DNA from: Nitrosomonas ureae
GTDB lineage: Bacteria; Pseudomonadota; Gammaproteobacteria; Burkholderiales; Nitrosomonadaceae
Assembly: GCF_900108305.1 (NCBI RefSeq)
Contig: NZ_FNUX01000028.1
Coordinates: forward strand, 1-40,365
Reading direction: 5' to 3'
Length of the DNA: 40,365 nucleotides
Shown: positions 34,101 to 40,365 of the stretch, piece after piece
Layout of the letters: the number at the start of each line of letters is the position of its first letter
How positions within the stretch are numbered: the stretch's first letter is position 1
Translations under genes and position numbers: made by a program
Notes under the pieces: model-generated
The model's input: only the letters and a program-made list of their open reading frames with translations
Database searches by the model: none
What the model was told of the DNA's origin: nothing

Positions 34101-34358
34101 AGCGCGGGCAATGATACCTTTGTCGTCACGACATCCTCTGCGCAATCCACCATTCTGGACTTTGATGATTCTGGTGACGATGTCATCAATCTCAGCAACT
34201 TCGGGCTTACGCTTGCTCAAATCCAGGCTCTGTCAACTACTGAAGGCGCCAATGTGCGTATTGACCTGACTTCAGCCGCTGGAAGCGGTGATATCATCCT
34301 GGTCGGAACGACACTGGCCAGTCTGGACTTCACTGGCAGCAGCGACTTTATTGTCTGA
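31158..34358 (+). CDS. Giant RTX-like calcium-binding tandem-repeat protein
   Basis: A 1066-residue acidic Gly/Asp/Asn-rich protein with no N-terminal signal peptide. It is packed with nonapeptide-like hemolysin-type calcium-binding motifs (GGSGNDTITG, GGAGNDTLNGAGGDD, GGDGNDTI). The body is built from three near-identical 112-residue modules (about residues 85-370) and five 113-residue modules (about 450-970) containing DTWLGLGNHDTFNVISGLGNL. The C-terminus (DFDDSGDDVINLSNFGLTLAQIQALS ... LDFTGSSDFIV) is like the uncleaved secretion signals of type I-secreted RTX proteins. It is likely secreted through an ABC/HlyD/TolC system encoded elsewhere and may act as an S-layer, adhesin or matrix protein; no enzyme domain is present. 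GGAG precedes the ATG. Confidence 0.85.
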   Translation: MTTKTINGTGGNDTISVADNGADFDVTLNGNTTGPFADDTIIVNGSSGSDTVDLSALTSASGVISVTVSGGAGNDTLTGSTLDDTFLVSGGGEGSDVYDGGDGNDTIKAQSNGTFIQLAGNFGASNNIETITADGKANVTVLGDSASNTLDFTGITLNGVVVDGGSGNDVITGNADANTIRGGAGNDTLNGAGGDDTFLVSGGGEGSDVYDGGDGNDTIKAQSNGTFIQLAGNFGASNSIETITADGKANVTVLGDSASNTLDFTGITLNGVVVDGGSGNDVITGNAVDNTIRGGAGNDTLNGAGGDDTFLVSGGGEGSDVYNGGTGSDTIQAQSNGTFIQLAGNFGASNNIETITADGKANVTVLGDSGNNTLNFSGTTLTDVVVNGGSGNDTITGNSQINTLRGGEGADTIHGSAGNDALFGDGGNDTFTINGSGEGLDTINGGLGNDTWLGLGNHDTFNVISGLGNLTSVENINGGGGNDRILATAGDDILDFTNGPTLTSIEEINGGSGNDTITGNGGNNTIHGGAGDDALNGAAGNDTFTVNGSGEGLDTIDGGADNDTWLGLGNHDTFNVISGLGNLTDIENIDGGGGNDRILATAGDDILDFTNGPTLTSIEEINGGSGNDTITGNGGNNTIHGGAGDDALNGAAGDDTFTVNGSSEGLDTIDGGADNDTWLGLGNHDTFNVTSGLGNLTSVENIDGGGGNDRILATAGDDILDFTNGPTLTSIEEINGGSGNDNITGNGGNNTIHGGAGNDTLFGAAGDDTFTVNGSGEGLDTVNGGLDNDTWLGLGNHDTFNVISGLGNLTDIENIDGGGGNDRILATAGDDILDFTNGPTLTSIEEINGGNGNDNITGNGGNNTIHGGAGNDTLFGAAGDDTFTVNGSGEGLDTVNGGLGDDTWLGLGNHDTFNVTSGLGNLTDIENIDGGGGNDRILATADDDILDFTSGLTLTSIEEINGGSGNDTITVSNALATNYRGSAGNDTFVVTTSSAQSTILDFDDSGDDVINLSNFGLTLAQIQALSTTEGANVRIDLTSAAGSGDIILVGTTLASLDFTGSSDFIV
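31411..32262 (+). repeat. 336-bp tandem repeat, three copies (third partial)
   Basis: The marker CTTTCCTGGTTTCCGGCGG recurs at 31411, 31747 and 32083, exactly 336 bp apart. The first two copies are almost identical over their full length; the third diverges after about 32262. Codes the 112-residue modules of the calcium-binding protein. Confidence 0.95.
32511..34071 (+). repeat. 339-bp tandem repeat, five copies (last partial)
   Basis: The marker TGGCTCGGTTTGGG recurs at 32511, 32850, 33189, 33528 and 33867, exactly 339 bp apart. Copies differ at few positions, so recent duplication or gene conversion is likely. Codes the 113-residue modules. Confidence 0.95.
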
Positions 34359-34380
34359 TCGCTATAAAGCAAGCCTATAA

Positions 34381-34414
34381 ACCAGGGGAAGGGATTTATT
34401 AACCTTCCCCCGGT
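34381..34414. terminator. GC-rich hairpin between convergent genes
   Basis: ACCAGGGGAAGG (34381) pairs with CCTTCCCCCGGT (34403) with one mismatch and a 10-nt loop. It lies between the convergent repeat-protein and cytochrome genes. The flanks are AT-rich without a long T-run, so it is a probable bidirectional terminator. Confidence 0.65.
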
Positions 34415-34428
34415 TATGCCGGATTCCG

Positions 34429-35739
34429 CTAATCATCCCCGCCTTTACCCTGGTCGACATCCAGCGCTCTCACCAGACTAGCGCGATTTCCCCAGGCGTT
34501 CCTGATATAGGACACCACGAGCGCCACTTCCTCATTACGTAAAATCTGCTGGAACGGCGGCATTCCATAGGGCCGGGGATTTCCTGCCGTCGTGGCCGGA
34601 TAACCGCCATTCAACACGCTGCGAATGACGTTCAATGGTGAATCCATCACCACGCCCCGGTTACCCGCCAGCGCGGGATAAATGCCCGGAGCACCTTTTC
34701 CGTCAGCGCCATGACACTCCTGACAATATTCCCGATAAATTTTCCCACCCAGCTCCAGATGTCTCCGCAAGCTGCCTGATATCACCGAAAAATGAACACC
34801 AGGCGCATTACCCGTGTCATTTTCTGTCAGTGATTTGAGATAGGTGGACATCGCGAGAACATCTTCCTGCGATAAATATTGCAGGCTTTGCCTGACGACA
34901 GTCGCCATAGGACCCGAAGCCACAGCACGCTCTGTGATGCCCGTTGTCAGCAGCGCGGCAATTTCCTCGATTTCCCAATCGCCGCTGCCTGCTTCCAGAT
35001 GCGAAGATAGAGAAGGGGCGTACCAATTCATGCCCATTATTTGCCCGCCTGCCAATGCGTTATCCTGACTCGCCCCCAGCATATTGCGGGTGGTATGGCA
35101 GGCATTGCAATGACCTAGCCCCTGCACCAGATAGGCACCGCGATTCCATGCCGTGCTTTTGGATTGATCCGGTTCATAAACACCCTCTTTAAAATACAAG
35201 GTGCGCCAGACCGCGAGCAATGCTCTGGAATTATAGGGAAAGAAAATATCGTGCGCCGGATTAGCCTGCGAAACGGGTGGCAGCGACTGCAGATAGGCAA
35301 AAATCGCATCGGCGTCTTGCCGCGTCACTTTGGTATATTCGGTATAGGGAAAAGCAGGATATAGAAGCCGCCCATCGCGCGACTTGCCCTGATGCAACGC
35401 CTGCCAGAAATCCTGTTGATTCCACAGGCCGATCCCCGTTTCTTTATCAGGGGTGATATTAGGTGTAATAAATACACCGAATGACGTGGACAAGCGGCGT
35501 CCACCCGCAAATGGCTGCCCGCCCTTGGTCGTATGACATCCCATGCAATTACCGACACGGGCCAGATAAGCGCCATAATCCACTGCGTCCACTACGCCGG
35601 GATCTTCCGCTGCACCAGCCATGACTTTCCCGGGCATCGCCAGCAAAACGGATGCCAGTAATATCCCGCATATCCACGGCAAGGTAATATTTCTCCAATA
35701 GCTTATTATTACGCTGAATATCATAACCCCGTGCCTCAT
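34429..35739 (-). CDS. Triheme c-type cytochrome (alcohol-dehydrogenase cytochrome subunit-like)
   Basis: A 436-residue exported cytochrome with a hydrophobic N-terminus (ITLPWICGILLASVLLAMPG) and three CxxCH haem sites: CMGCH (65-69), CNACH (211-215) and CQECH (339-343). The layout, with about 146 and 128 residues between haems, is that of the membrane-bound cytochrome subunit of alcohol or aldehyde dehydrogenases and related gluconate-type complexes, which feed electrons to quinone or oxidase. The partner dehydrogenase is not in the window. The frame extends to 35775, but the ATG at 35739 with GGAGG before it overlaps the upstream stop (ATGA) and is preferred. Coupled to the diheme cytochrome gene upstream. 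Confidence 0.88.
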   Translation of the reverse strand: MRHGVMIFSVIISYWRNITLPWICGILLASVLLAMPGKVMAGAAEDPGVVDAVDYGAYLARVGNCMGCHTTKGGQPFAGGRRLSTSFGVFITPNITPDKETGIGLWNQQDFWQALHQGKSRDGRLLYPAFPYTEYTKVTRQDADAIFAYLQSLPPVSQANPAHDIFFPYNSRALLAVWRTLYFKEGVYEPDQSKSTAWNRGAYLVQGLGHCNACHTTRNMLGASQDNALAGGQIMGMNWYAPSLSSHLEAGSGDWEIEEIAALLTTGITERAVASGPMATVVRQSLQYLSQEDVLAMSTYLKSLTENDTGNAPGVHFSVISGSLRRHLELGGKIYREYCQECHGADGKGAPGIYPALAGNRGVVMDSPLNVIRSVLNGGYPATTAGNPRPYGMPPFQQILRNEEVALVVSYIRNAWGNRASLVRALDVDQGKGGDD

Positions 35740-36446
35740 TCTGCACCTCCGTGTTCCAAGATAGTCTGACTGCACCGATCCACCAATTCGGGTGAAAGTT
35801 CATTGAATGAACCGGGCTTTCCGGAAACCGATTGATTCGCCAGCCATTTCGCAACTGCATTGACTTCATTCTCGGTCAACTGGTTAGCGATTTCAGACAT
35901 GCAATCGGATGTCTGAATCCGCATAATGCCTCCGTTACGCCACCCGCCCAGTTGCGCTGTGATATAAGCACGGGACAATCCAACCAAGCCCGGGATAGCA
36001 GGTTCCACGCCCATCAGAATATCCCCGTGGCAGGCACTGCATGCCGGGATATTGCGCTCCGGATATCCTGAATAAACAAGATGCCGCGCCAGCTCGATTT
36101 CCTCGGGCAGCATTTGTATCTGCTCGGGGTGCGGATAGGGTAACTGCAAAGAAGAAAAATACTGTGCCATTTCCCGCAGATATTCATCCGACATATTTTC
36201 CAGCAAAATGGCCATGGCGTGATAATAGCGCCGGCCATCCCTGAAATTGCGTAACTGATTAAAAATATATCCCTGCGGTTTACCCGCTATACGAGGATAA
36301 TATGCATCGCGCCCTGCTTTGCCTTCAGCGTTATGACAGATGGTGCACGCCTTAACCCGCTCAGCCATGGTATCGGGCACTGCGTTGCCATTGGCGTTCG
36401 CCACGTTCGTAATACAGAACAACATCAATATAATAAAACGTATCAT
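35736..36446 (-). CDS. Diheme cytochrome c (c4-like)
   Basis: A 236-residue periplasmic cytochrome: signal peptide MIRFIILMLFCITNVANA, then two c-type domains, each with a CxxCH site: CTICH (34-38) and CSACH (136-140). The YYPRIAGKPQGYIFNQLRNFRDGRR and IPGLVGLSRAYITAQLGGWRNG segments are typical of cytochrome c4/c553-type halves, with axial Met candidates in HAMA and GIMR. It probably shuttles electrons between the triheme partner and a terminal oxidase. Translationally coupled to the triheme gene by ATGA. Confidence 0.88.
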   Translation of the reverse strand: MIRFIILMLFCITNVANANGNAVPDTMAERVKACTICHNAEGKAGRDAYYPRIAGKPQGYIFNQLRNFRDGRRYYHAMAILLENMSDEYLREMAQYFSSLQLPYPHPEQIQMLPEEIELARHLVYSGYPERNIPACSACHGDILMGVEPAIPGLVGLSRAYITAQLGGWRNGGIMRIQTSDCMSEIANQLTENEVNAVAKWLANQSVSGKPGSFNELSPELVDRCSQTILEHGGAE

Positions 36447-36914
36447 TTAAATTTTTTCCGCAATTTATAAACCCAGATCAATAGTGCGTAGTGCGCACGT
36501 CACACGCTCTCCCTATTCAATTTTTAATTCGGCATCTTGAAAAATTTTGCAGCTCGTGATCTGCAATTTAACACAGGTTATCCGTTGAAAACCTGGAAAC
36601 ATTTGGCTTGATACGCGCTTTCACGATAGGGTCGATTGAACTGAGCAACAGCCAGTTTGCACGACCGCTTATGAGAAACATACCGCTAATTGATGGTAAT
36701 AACAATATGCTATCAAGCAATGCGCTATCAAGCAGAAATATTAAGATTGCCACTTCTTTCTGACCAGTAAAACAATTAAAAATGCCCGTATCATGAGCGG
36801 TATAGTCGTCGCGGATCCGGTTTATCGCCCCGACATGCGCTTGTTCCTCAACATTGGTTGGGTCAGCTTGAGTCTATTCATTCTTTATCTGCATGGTGGA
36901 TAAAGAATCCGGCA
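36447..36914. other. Intergenic region
   Basis: About 470 bp with no firm gene. A 36-codon plus-strand frame at 36794-36904 (VADPVYRPDMRLFLNIGWVS, one hydrophobic helix) lacks a ribosome-binding site, and a 61-codon minus frame at 36568-36753 is hydrophobic but unsupported. The cytochrome promoter should be at 36450-36550. Confidence 0.4.
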
Positions 36915-39632
36915 TTACAAATCCGTAATTCCCCGCTTTCTTAACAAAAATTTCTCGAATTCAATCAGTAGAAATAAAATCAAACTAACCGCAATGATCC
37001 GCCCCCAAGTTGCTGCATCCAGCGCTGTCGTGCCAAACAATTGCTGCATGACGGGCCAATAGGTAAACAACATCTGCAGTACCAGCAATAAACCGATCGC
37101 CCATAAAACATAGCGATTGCCCAGAAACCCCTGGCGCGAATAAACAGAAGCCACCAGATAGCGGCAATTGAACAAATAAACGATTTCACACATCACCAGC
37201 GCATTCACCACCACCGTGCGGCTTAATTCAACGCTGGAACCCTGCAGGGTTTCCCAGATATAGAGTGCGAAGCCGCCACTGATCATTAACAAGGAAACGA
37301 AGACAATGCGCCACACCAGAAATCCTGACAAAATTGATGCGTTGGGATCATGCGGCGCACGCGACATCACCCCGCTTTCCGGCCGCTCGAAAGACAGTGA
37401 AATCGCCAGCGTCACCGTCGTCACCATATTGATCCACAAAATCTGCACGGGTGTGATGGGCAAAGCCATACCCAGAATTATGGCGAGCATCAGGATACCC
37501 GCCTCGCCGCTACTGGTCGGTAGAATGTAGACAACCGTTTTGCGGATATTATCGTAGACCGTGCGGCCTTCCTCCACGGCGTGGGTGATCGACGCAAAGT
37601 TATCGTCTGTCAACACCATTTCTGCCGCTTCTTTCGCGACTTCAGTGCCTTTCTGTCCCATCGCGACGCCAATATCGGCACGCTTTAACGCCGGAGCATC
37701 ATTCACGCCGTCTCCCGTCATTGCGACAACCTCGCCGTTTTCCTGCAAGGCTGTCACCAGCCGCAGTTTATGCTCGGGATTAGCGCGTGCGAAAATCTCC
37801 ATATCGGCTGCAACCTGACGCAATTGCGTATCATCCATATCGTCCAGTTCAATGCCCGTAATAGCGCGCTGGCCATCCCCAATGCCTAATTTCGCGCCAA
37901 TCGCACAGGCGGTAATGCGATGATCACCCGTGATCATTTTGACCTGAATACCGGCCGCATGACACTGCTGCACGGCGGTAATGGCTTCCTCGCGCGGCGG
38001 ATCGATAATGCCAACCAGCCCGAGCAAGGTAAATCCCGCTTCAGCATCGGAGAATGCCAGCGTTTTCTGTTTTGCCTGCACCTTGCGGCTGGCCAGGGCC
38101 AGTATGCGCTGACCGGTTTCACTGGCTGCGCTTATTTTGGTATGCCATAAATCAAGTTGAATCGGATCGTCATTGCCTTGATTGCGCTGATGGCTGCACA
38201 TGGTCAACACTTCTTCCGGGGCGCCTTTGACATAAATTGAACCATGTCCGGCAGGGTCATGATGCAATGTCGCCATGAAGCGATGTTCCGATTCAAAAGG
38301 AATCACATCCACGCGCGGTAATGCTTGCTGCCCGGAAATCGAATCCAATCCCGCCTTCATTGCCAACGTAACCAGTGCGCCTTCGGTCGGGTCGCCCTGG
38401 ATATCCCATCGGTCATCATGCTGGTGCAGCGATGCATCGTTACACAGTAATCCGGCTCGGAACAATTCCAGCATATCGGCATCATCCGCAATCTCGATTT
38501 CCTTTCCATTCCGGCTAAAACCGCCGACTGGTGCATAACCTACGCCACTGACCTGCAATTGATCAGACGCAGTCATGACACTTTGCACGGTCATCTCGTT
38601 GCGCGTCAGCGTGCCGGTCTTATCCGTGCAGATAACGGTTACCGCACCCAGTGTTTCCACTGCGGGCAACCTGCGTACAATGGCGCTGCGCCGCGCCATA
38701 TTCTGCACCCCCAGCGCCAGCGTGATCGTCATGATGGCGGGTAATCCTTCCGGAATTGCGGCGATAGCCATGCTCACCGCAGCCATGAAAATCTCGCCCA
38801 GAGGATAATCACGCAGCAAAAAACCATAGACAAACAGGCTCACAGCCAGAAGTAGAATCACAACCGTCAGCCAACGGCCAAAAACTGCCATTTGCCGCAG
38901 TAGCGGTGAAACCAGCTTATCGACTTGCGCGATCATCTGGCTAATACGCCCAATCTCGGTATGCTGGCCGGTGGCAACCACAACGCCCATCCCTTGGCCA
39001 TAAACCACCAGCGTACCCGAATACGCCATGCAGAAACGGTCTCCGATCGCCGTCACGGCATCGACCGCTGAAATCGATTTCTCGACCGCCAAGGATTCAC
39101 CGGTCAACGCAGCCTCTTCGATACGCAGATTTTTACAACTGAGCAACCTGATATCTGCAGGTACCTTGTCACCGGATTGCAGCAGCACCATATCCCCCGG
39201 CACCAATTGCTCCGCCGGAACCTGCATCCGATGTCCTTCGCGCAATACCATCGCGTTGAGCGACAGCATGCGCCGGATCGCATTGAGCGCTTTTTCCGCC
39301 TTGCCTTCCTGGATAAAACCGATGATGGCGTTAATAATCACGACGCCCAGAATAACGCCGCTATCCACCCAATGCCCCATAAATGCCGTCACCATCGATG
39401 CACCCAACAGGATATAAATCAGTACATTATGAAATTGCAACAAGAAACGGATAACAGCGCTTTCCGGTTTGGGCGGTTTTAAGCGATTGGTGCCATATTT
39501 TTCCCGGCGAAGCCTGGCTTCCGATTGTGACAAACCACCCTGCCCGGTAGCAAACGCCTGCAGAACGCTTTCTGCCGCATAACTGTGCCATACGGGTGGT
39601 TTAGCAACGAACGAATCGGGATCATACGACAT
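36915..39632 (-). CDS. P2-type cation-transporting ATPase
   Basis: A 905-residue P-type ATPase. Features in order: cation-ATPase N-terminal domain (HSYAAESVLQAFATGQGGLS), first membrane pair, TGES actuator loop (177-180), PEGLP in helix 4 (294-298), phosphorylated Asp337 in DKTGTLT, nucleotide-binding domain with KGAPEEV, TGDH and MTGDGVNDAPALKRADIG, then six C-terminal helices. PEGLP and the overall pattern place it with the P2A Ca2+/SERCA-like and bacterial PMA1-like pumps rather than heavy-metal P1B pumps: no CPC or N-terminal metal domain exists. Likely exports Ca2+ or moves Na+/Mg2+; the ion cannot be fixed. ATG at 39632 with AAAGGAAA upstream is chosen over a TTG at 39653. Confidence 0.92.
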   Translation of the reverse strand: MSYDPDSFVAKPPVWHSYAAESVLQAFATGQGGLSQSEARLRREKYGTNRLKPPKPESAVIRFLLQFHNVLIYILLGASMVTAFMGHWVDSGVILGVVIINAIIGFIQEGKAEKALNAIRRMLSLNAMVLREGHRMQVPAEQLVPGDMVLLQSGDKVPADIRLLSCKNLRIEEAALTGESLAVEKSISAVDAVTAIGDRFCMAYSGTLVVYGQGMGVVVATGQHTEIGRISQMIAQVDKLVSPLLRQMAVFGRWLTVVILLLAVSLFVYGFLLRDYPLGEIFMAAVSMAIAAIPEGLPAIMTITLALGVQNMARRSAIVRRLPAVETLGAVTVICTDKTGTLTRNEMTVQSVMTASDQLQVSGVGYAPVGGFSRNGKEIEIADDADMLELFRAGLLCNDASLHQHDDRWDIQGDPTEGALVTLAMKAGLDSISGQQALPRVDVIPFESEHRFMATLHHDPAGHGSIYVKGAPEEVLTMCSHQRNQGNDDPIQLDLWHTKISAASETGQRILALASRKVQAKQKTLAFSDAEAGFTLLGLVGIIDPPREEAITAVQQCHAAGIQVKMITGDHRITACAIGAKLGIGDGQRAITGIELDDMDDTQLRQVAADMEIFARANPEHKLRLVTALQENGEVVAMTGDGVNDAPALKRADIGVAMGQKGTEVAKEAAEMVLTDDNFASITHAVEEGRTVYDNIRKTVVYILPTSSGEAGILMLAIILGMALPITPVQILWINMVTTVTLAISLSFERPESGVMSRAPHDPNASILSGFLVWRIVFVSLLMISGGFALYIWETLQGSSVELSRTVVVNALVMCEIVYLFNCRYLVASVYSRQGFLGNRYVLWAIGLLLVLQMLFTYWPVMQQLFGTTALDAATWGRIIAVSLILFLLIEFEKFLLRKRGITDL

Positions 39633-39756
39633 GAATCTTTTCCTTTGACGCAAGAAGCGAACAAGCCAGGTTATCAGGAATAATTTGTACTTGAATATCC
39701 AGTACCGCTACAATGGAAAGCATTATTTTCACTTTAACATGCAAATGGGGCTTTCC

Positions 39757-40269
39757 ATGAAATACTCTATCATTCTGATGACACTGATGACCATCCTCTT
39801 TACCACCTGGGTACAGGCATCCGGCCGCGTGCCGTTTGGACATCAGGTTATCGAGGTACAAAACTACAGCCGCGCTACGGAACAAATCGCCATTTCCGGA
39901 ATGATCAGCGATGGCGGCACGCAAGCTTTGGCCGCCACCGGATTTAAAACCGTCATTGATTTGCGCACTAAAAATGAAGGAACGGCCGAGGAAAAAGCGC
40001 TCGTCGACAGAGCCGGCATGATGTACTTCAACATTCCGACCACGGTTGCCGGAATCACGCGTGAACAGGTGGCCGAATTTACCAAAATCATCGAATCCGC
40101 CCAAAAACCGGTCTTGATTCATTGCGGATCGGGTAATCGCGCCAGCGCCATGTGGGCCAGTTATCGCATTACCCAAGGCGTTGAACCGGAAGCAGCCATC
40201 GAAGAAGCGCGCAAAATGGGCTTGCGTCCCCCACTCGAAGAAAAGCTTCGTGAAATCATGCTGAACTAG
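39757..40269 (+). CDS. Exported DSP/PTP-like phosphatase (Blh-type fold)
   Basis: A 170-residue protein with a signal peptide (MKYSIILMTLMTILFTTWVQ, cleavage after ASG region), then a dual-specificity-like phosphatase domain. QIAISGMISDGGTQALAATGFKTVIDLRTKNEG is the start typical of the TIGR01244/beta-lactamase-hydrolase-like family, and the active site HCGSGNRA contains the CX5R loop. A general-acid Asp is not obvious. It would act in the periplasm. ATG at 39757 is chosen because the upstream extension lacks signal character. It diverges from the P-type ATPase gene. Its TAG stop lies in the CTAG that flanks an IS5-type element, so the element landed right at its end. Confidence 0.8.
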   Translation: MKYSIILMTLMTILFTTWVQASGRVPFGHQVIEVQNYSRATEQIAISGMISDGGTQALAATGFKTVIDLRTKNEGTAEEKALVDRAGMMYFNIPTTVAGITREQVAEFTKIIESAQKPVLIHCGSGNRASAMWASYRITQGVEPEAAIEEARKMGLRPPLEEKLREIMLN

Positions 40270-40365
40270 GGCCTGTTAACACTATTTGATATAATGCGGT
40301 GATGTAAATCACCGAAAGCCAATATCAACAGATCGAACACTGTATGCCGCGCCAACGTGGCAATG
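40270..40365 (+). mobile_element. IS5-family insertion sequence, left end (runs off window)
   Basis: GGCCTGTTAACAC is a typical IS5-family terminal repeat. It is preceded by CTAG, a fitting YTAR target duplication. The sequence then encodes ITESQYQQIEHCMPRQRGN, the start of an IS5-family transposase. The natural ATG at 40302 is followed at once by TAA, so either translation starts at a non-standard codon or the copy is dead. The right end lies outside the window. Confidence 0.75.

Noticed and set aside
36568..36753. 61-codon hydrophobic minus-strand frame
   Set aside because: No supporting start signal; hydrophobicity alone in AT-rich DNA is common.

Overview
The window looks like chromosomal DNA from an ammonia-oxidising betaproteobacterium of the Nitrosomonas type. 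This is inferred from an SmbP-like small metal-binding protein, multihaem c-type cytochromes, a betaproteobacterial mla operon, and integron remnants next to hrpA. Species cannot be fixed from the sequence alone. Housekeeping genes (mnmA, nudJ, hrpA, mla genes, djlA, M18 aminopeptidase, P-type ATPase) are intact. Frameshifts and deletions concentrate in mobile or accessory stretches, which argues for real decay rather than poor sequence quality.

Layout. 1-2 kb: decayed GlxA-type AraC regulator, a membrane methyltransferase and a broken phosphatase. 2-4.9 kb: a beta-carbonic-anhydrase-like gene with an FmdB-type zinc ribbon gene downstream, divergent from a sigma-54 activator whose N-terminus resembles methanogen/methylotroph output domains. 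The shared intergenic region carries a well-spaced -24/-12 site reading toward the carbonic anhydrase and nested palindromes suitable as activator sites. 5-7.2 kb: an exported PD40 beta-propeller protein and a chimeric IS5/IS630 graveyard. 7.2-11 kb: mnmA, nudJ, smbP and small proteins.

11-19.8 kb: the most unusual region. hrpA is preceded by a 72-residue N-terminal stump of an integron integrase, fused so that its stop overlaps the hrpA start (ATGA). Divergent from the stump lies a relic cassette array: an attI-like GTTAGGT junction, two attC sites with intact bulged hairpins, and a series of cassette-like genes (unknowns, type II NADH dehydrogenase, DUF6868, MliC lipoprotein, HdeD, DUF1232). 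Several have single frameshifts, and several attC-like sites have lost their central hairpin. A solitary cassette-like gene (PD-(D/E)XK-like) sits 13 kb away at the 3' end of a nuclease gene, bounded by 12-bp inverted repeats that contain the core sites.

20-27.5 kb: a secreted small protein, an IS3 remnant, then one minus-strand block: mlaF-E-D-C-B, a two-gene ABC-2 exporter, ibaG/bolA, djlA and a glutathione S-transferase. A perfect 70-bp MITE with a TTAG target duplication has inserted exactly at the mlaD stop codon. 27.8-40.4 kb: exported SNase, M18 aminopeptidase, a 1066-residue calcium-binding repeat protein built from 3x112 and 5x113 residue modules, a translationally coupled pair of c-type cytochromes, a P2-type cation ATPase, an exported CX5R phosphatase, and the left end of an IS5-family element running off the window.
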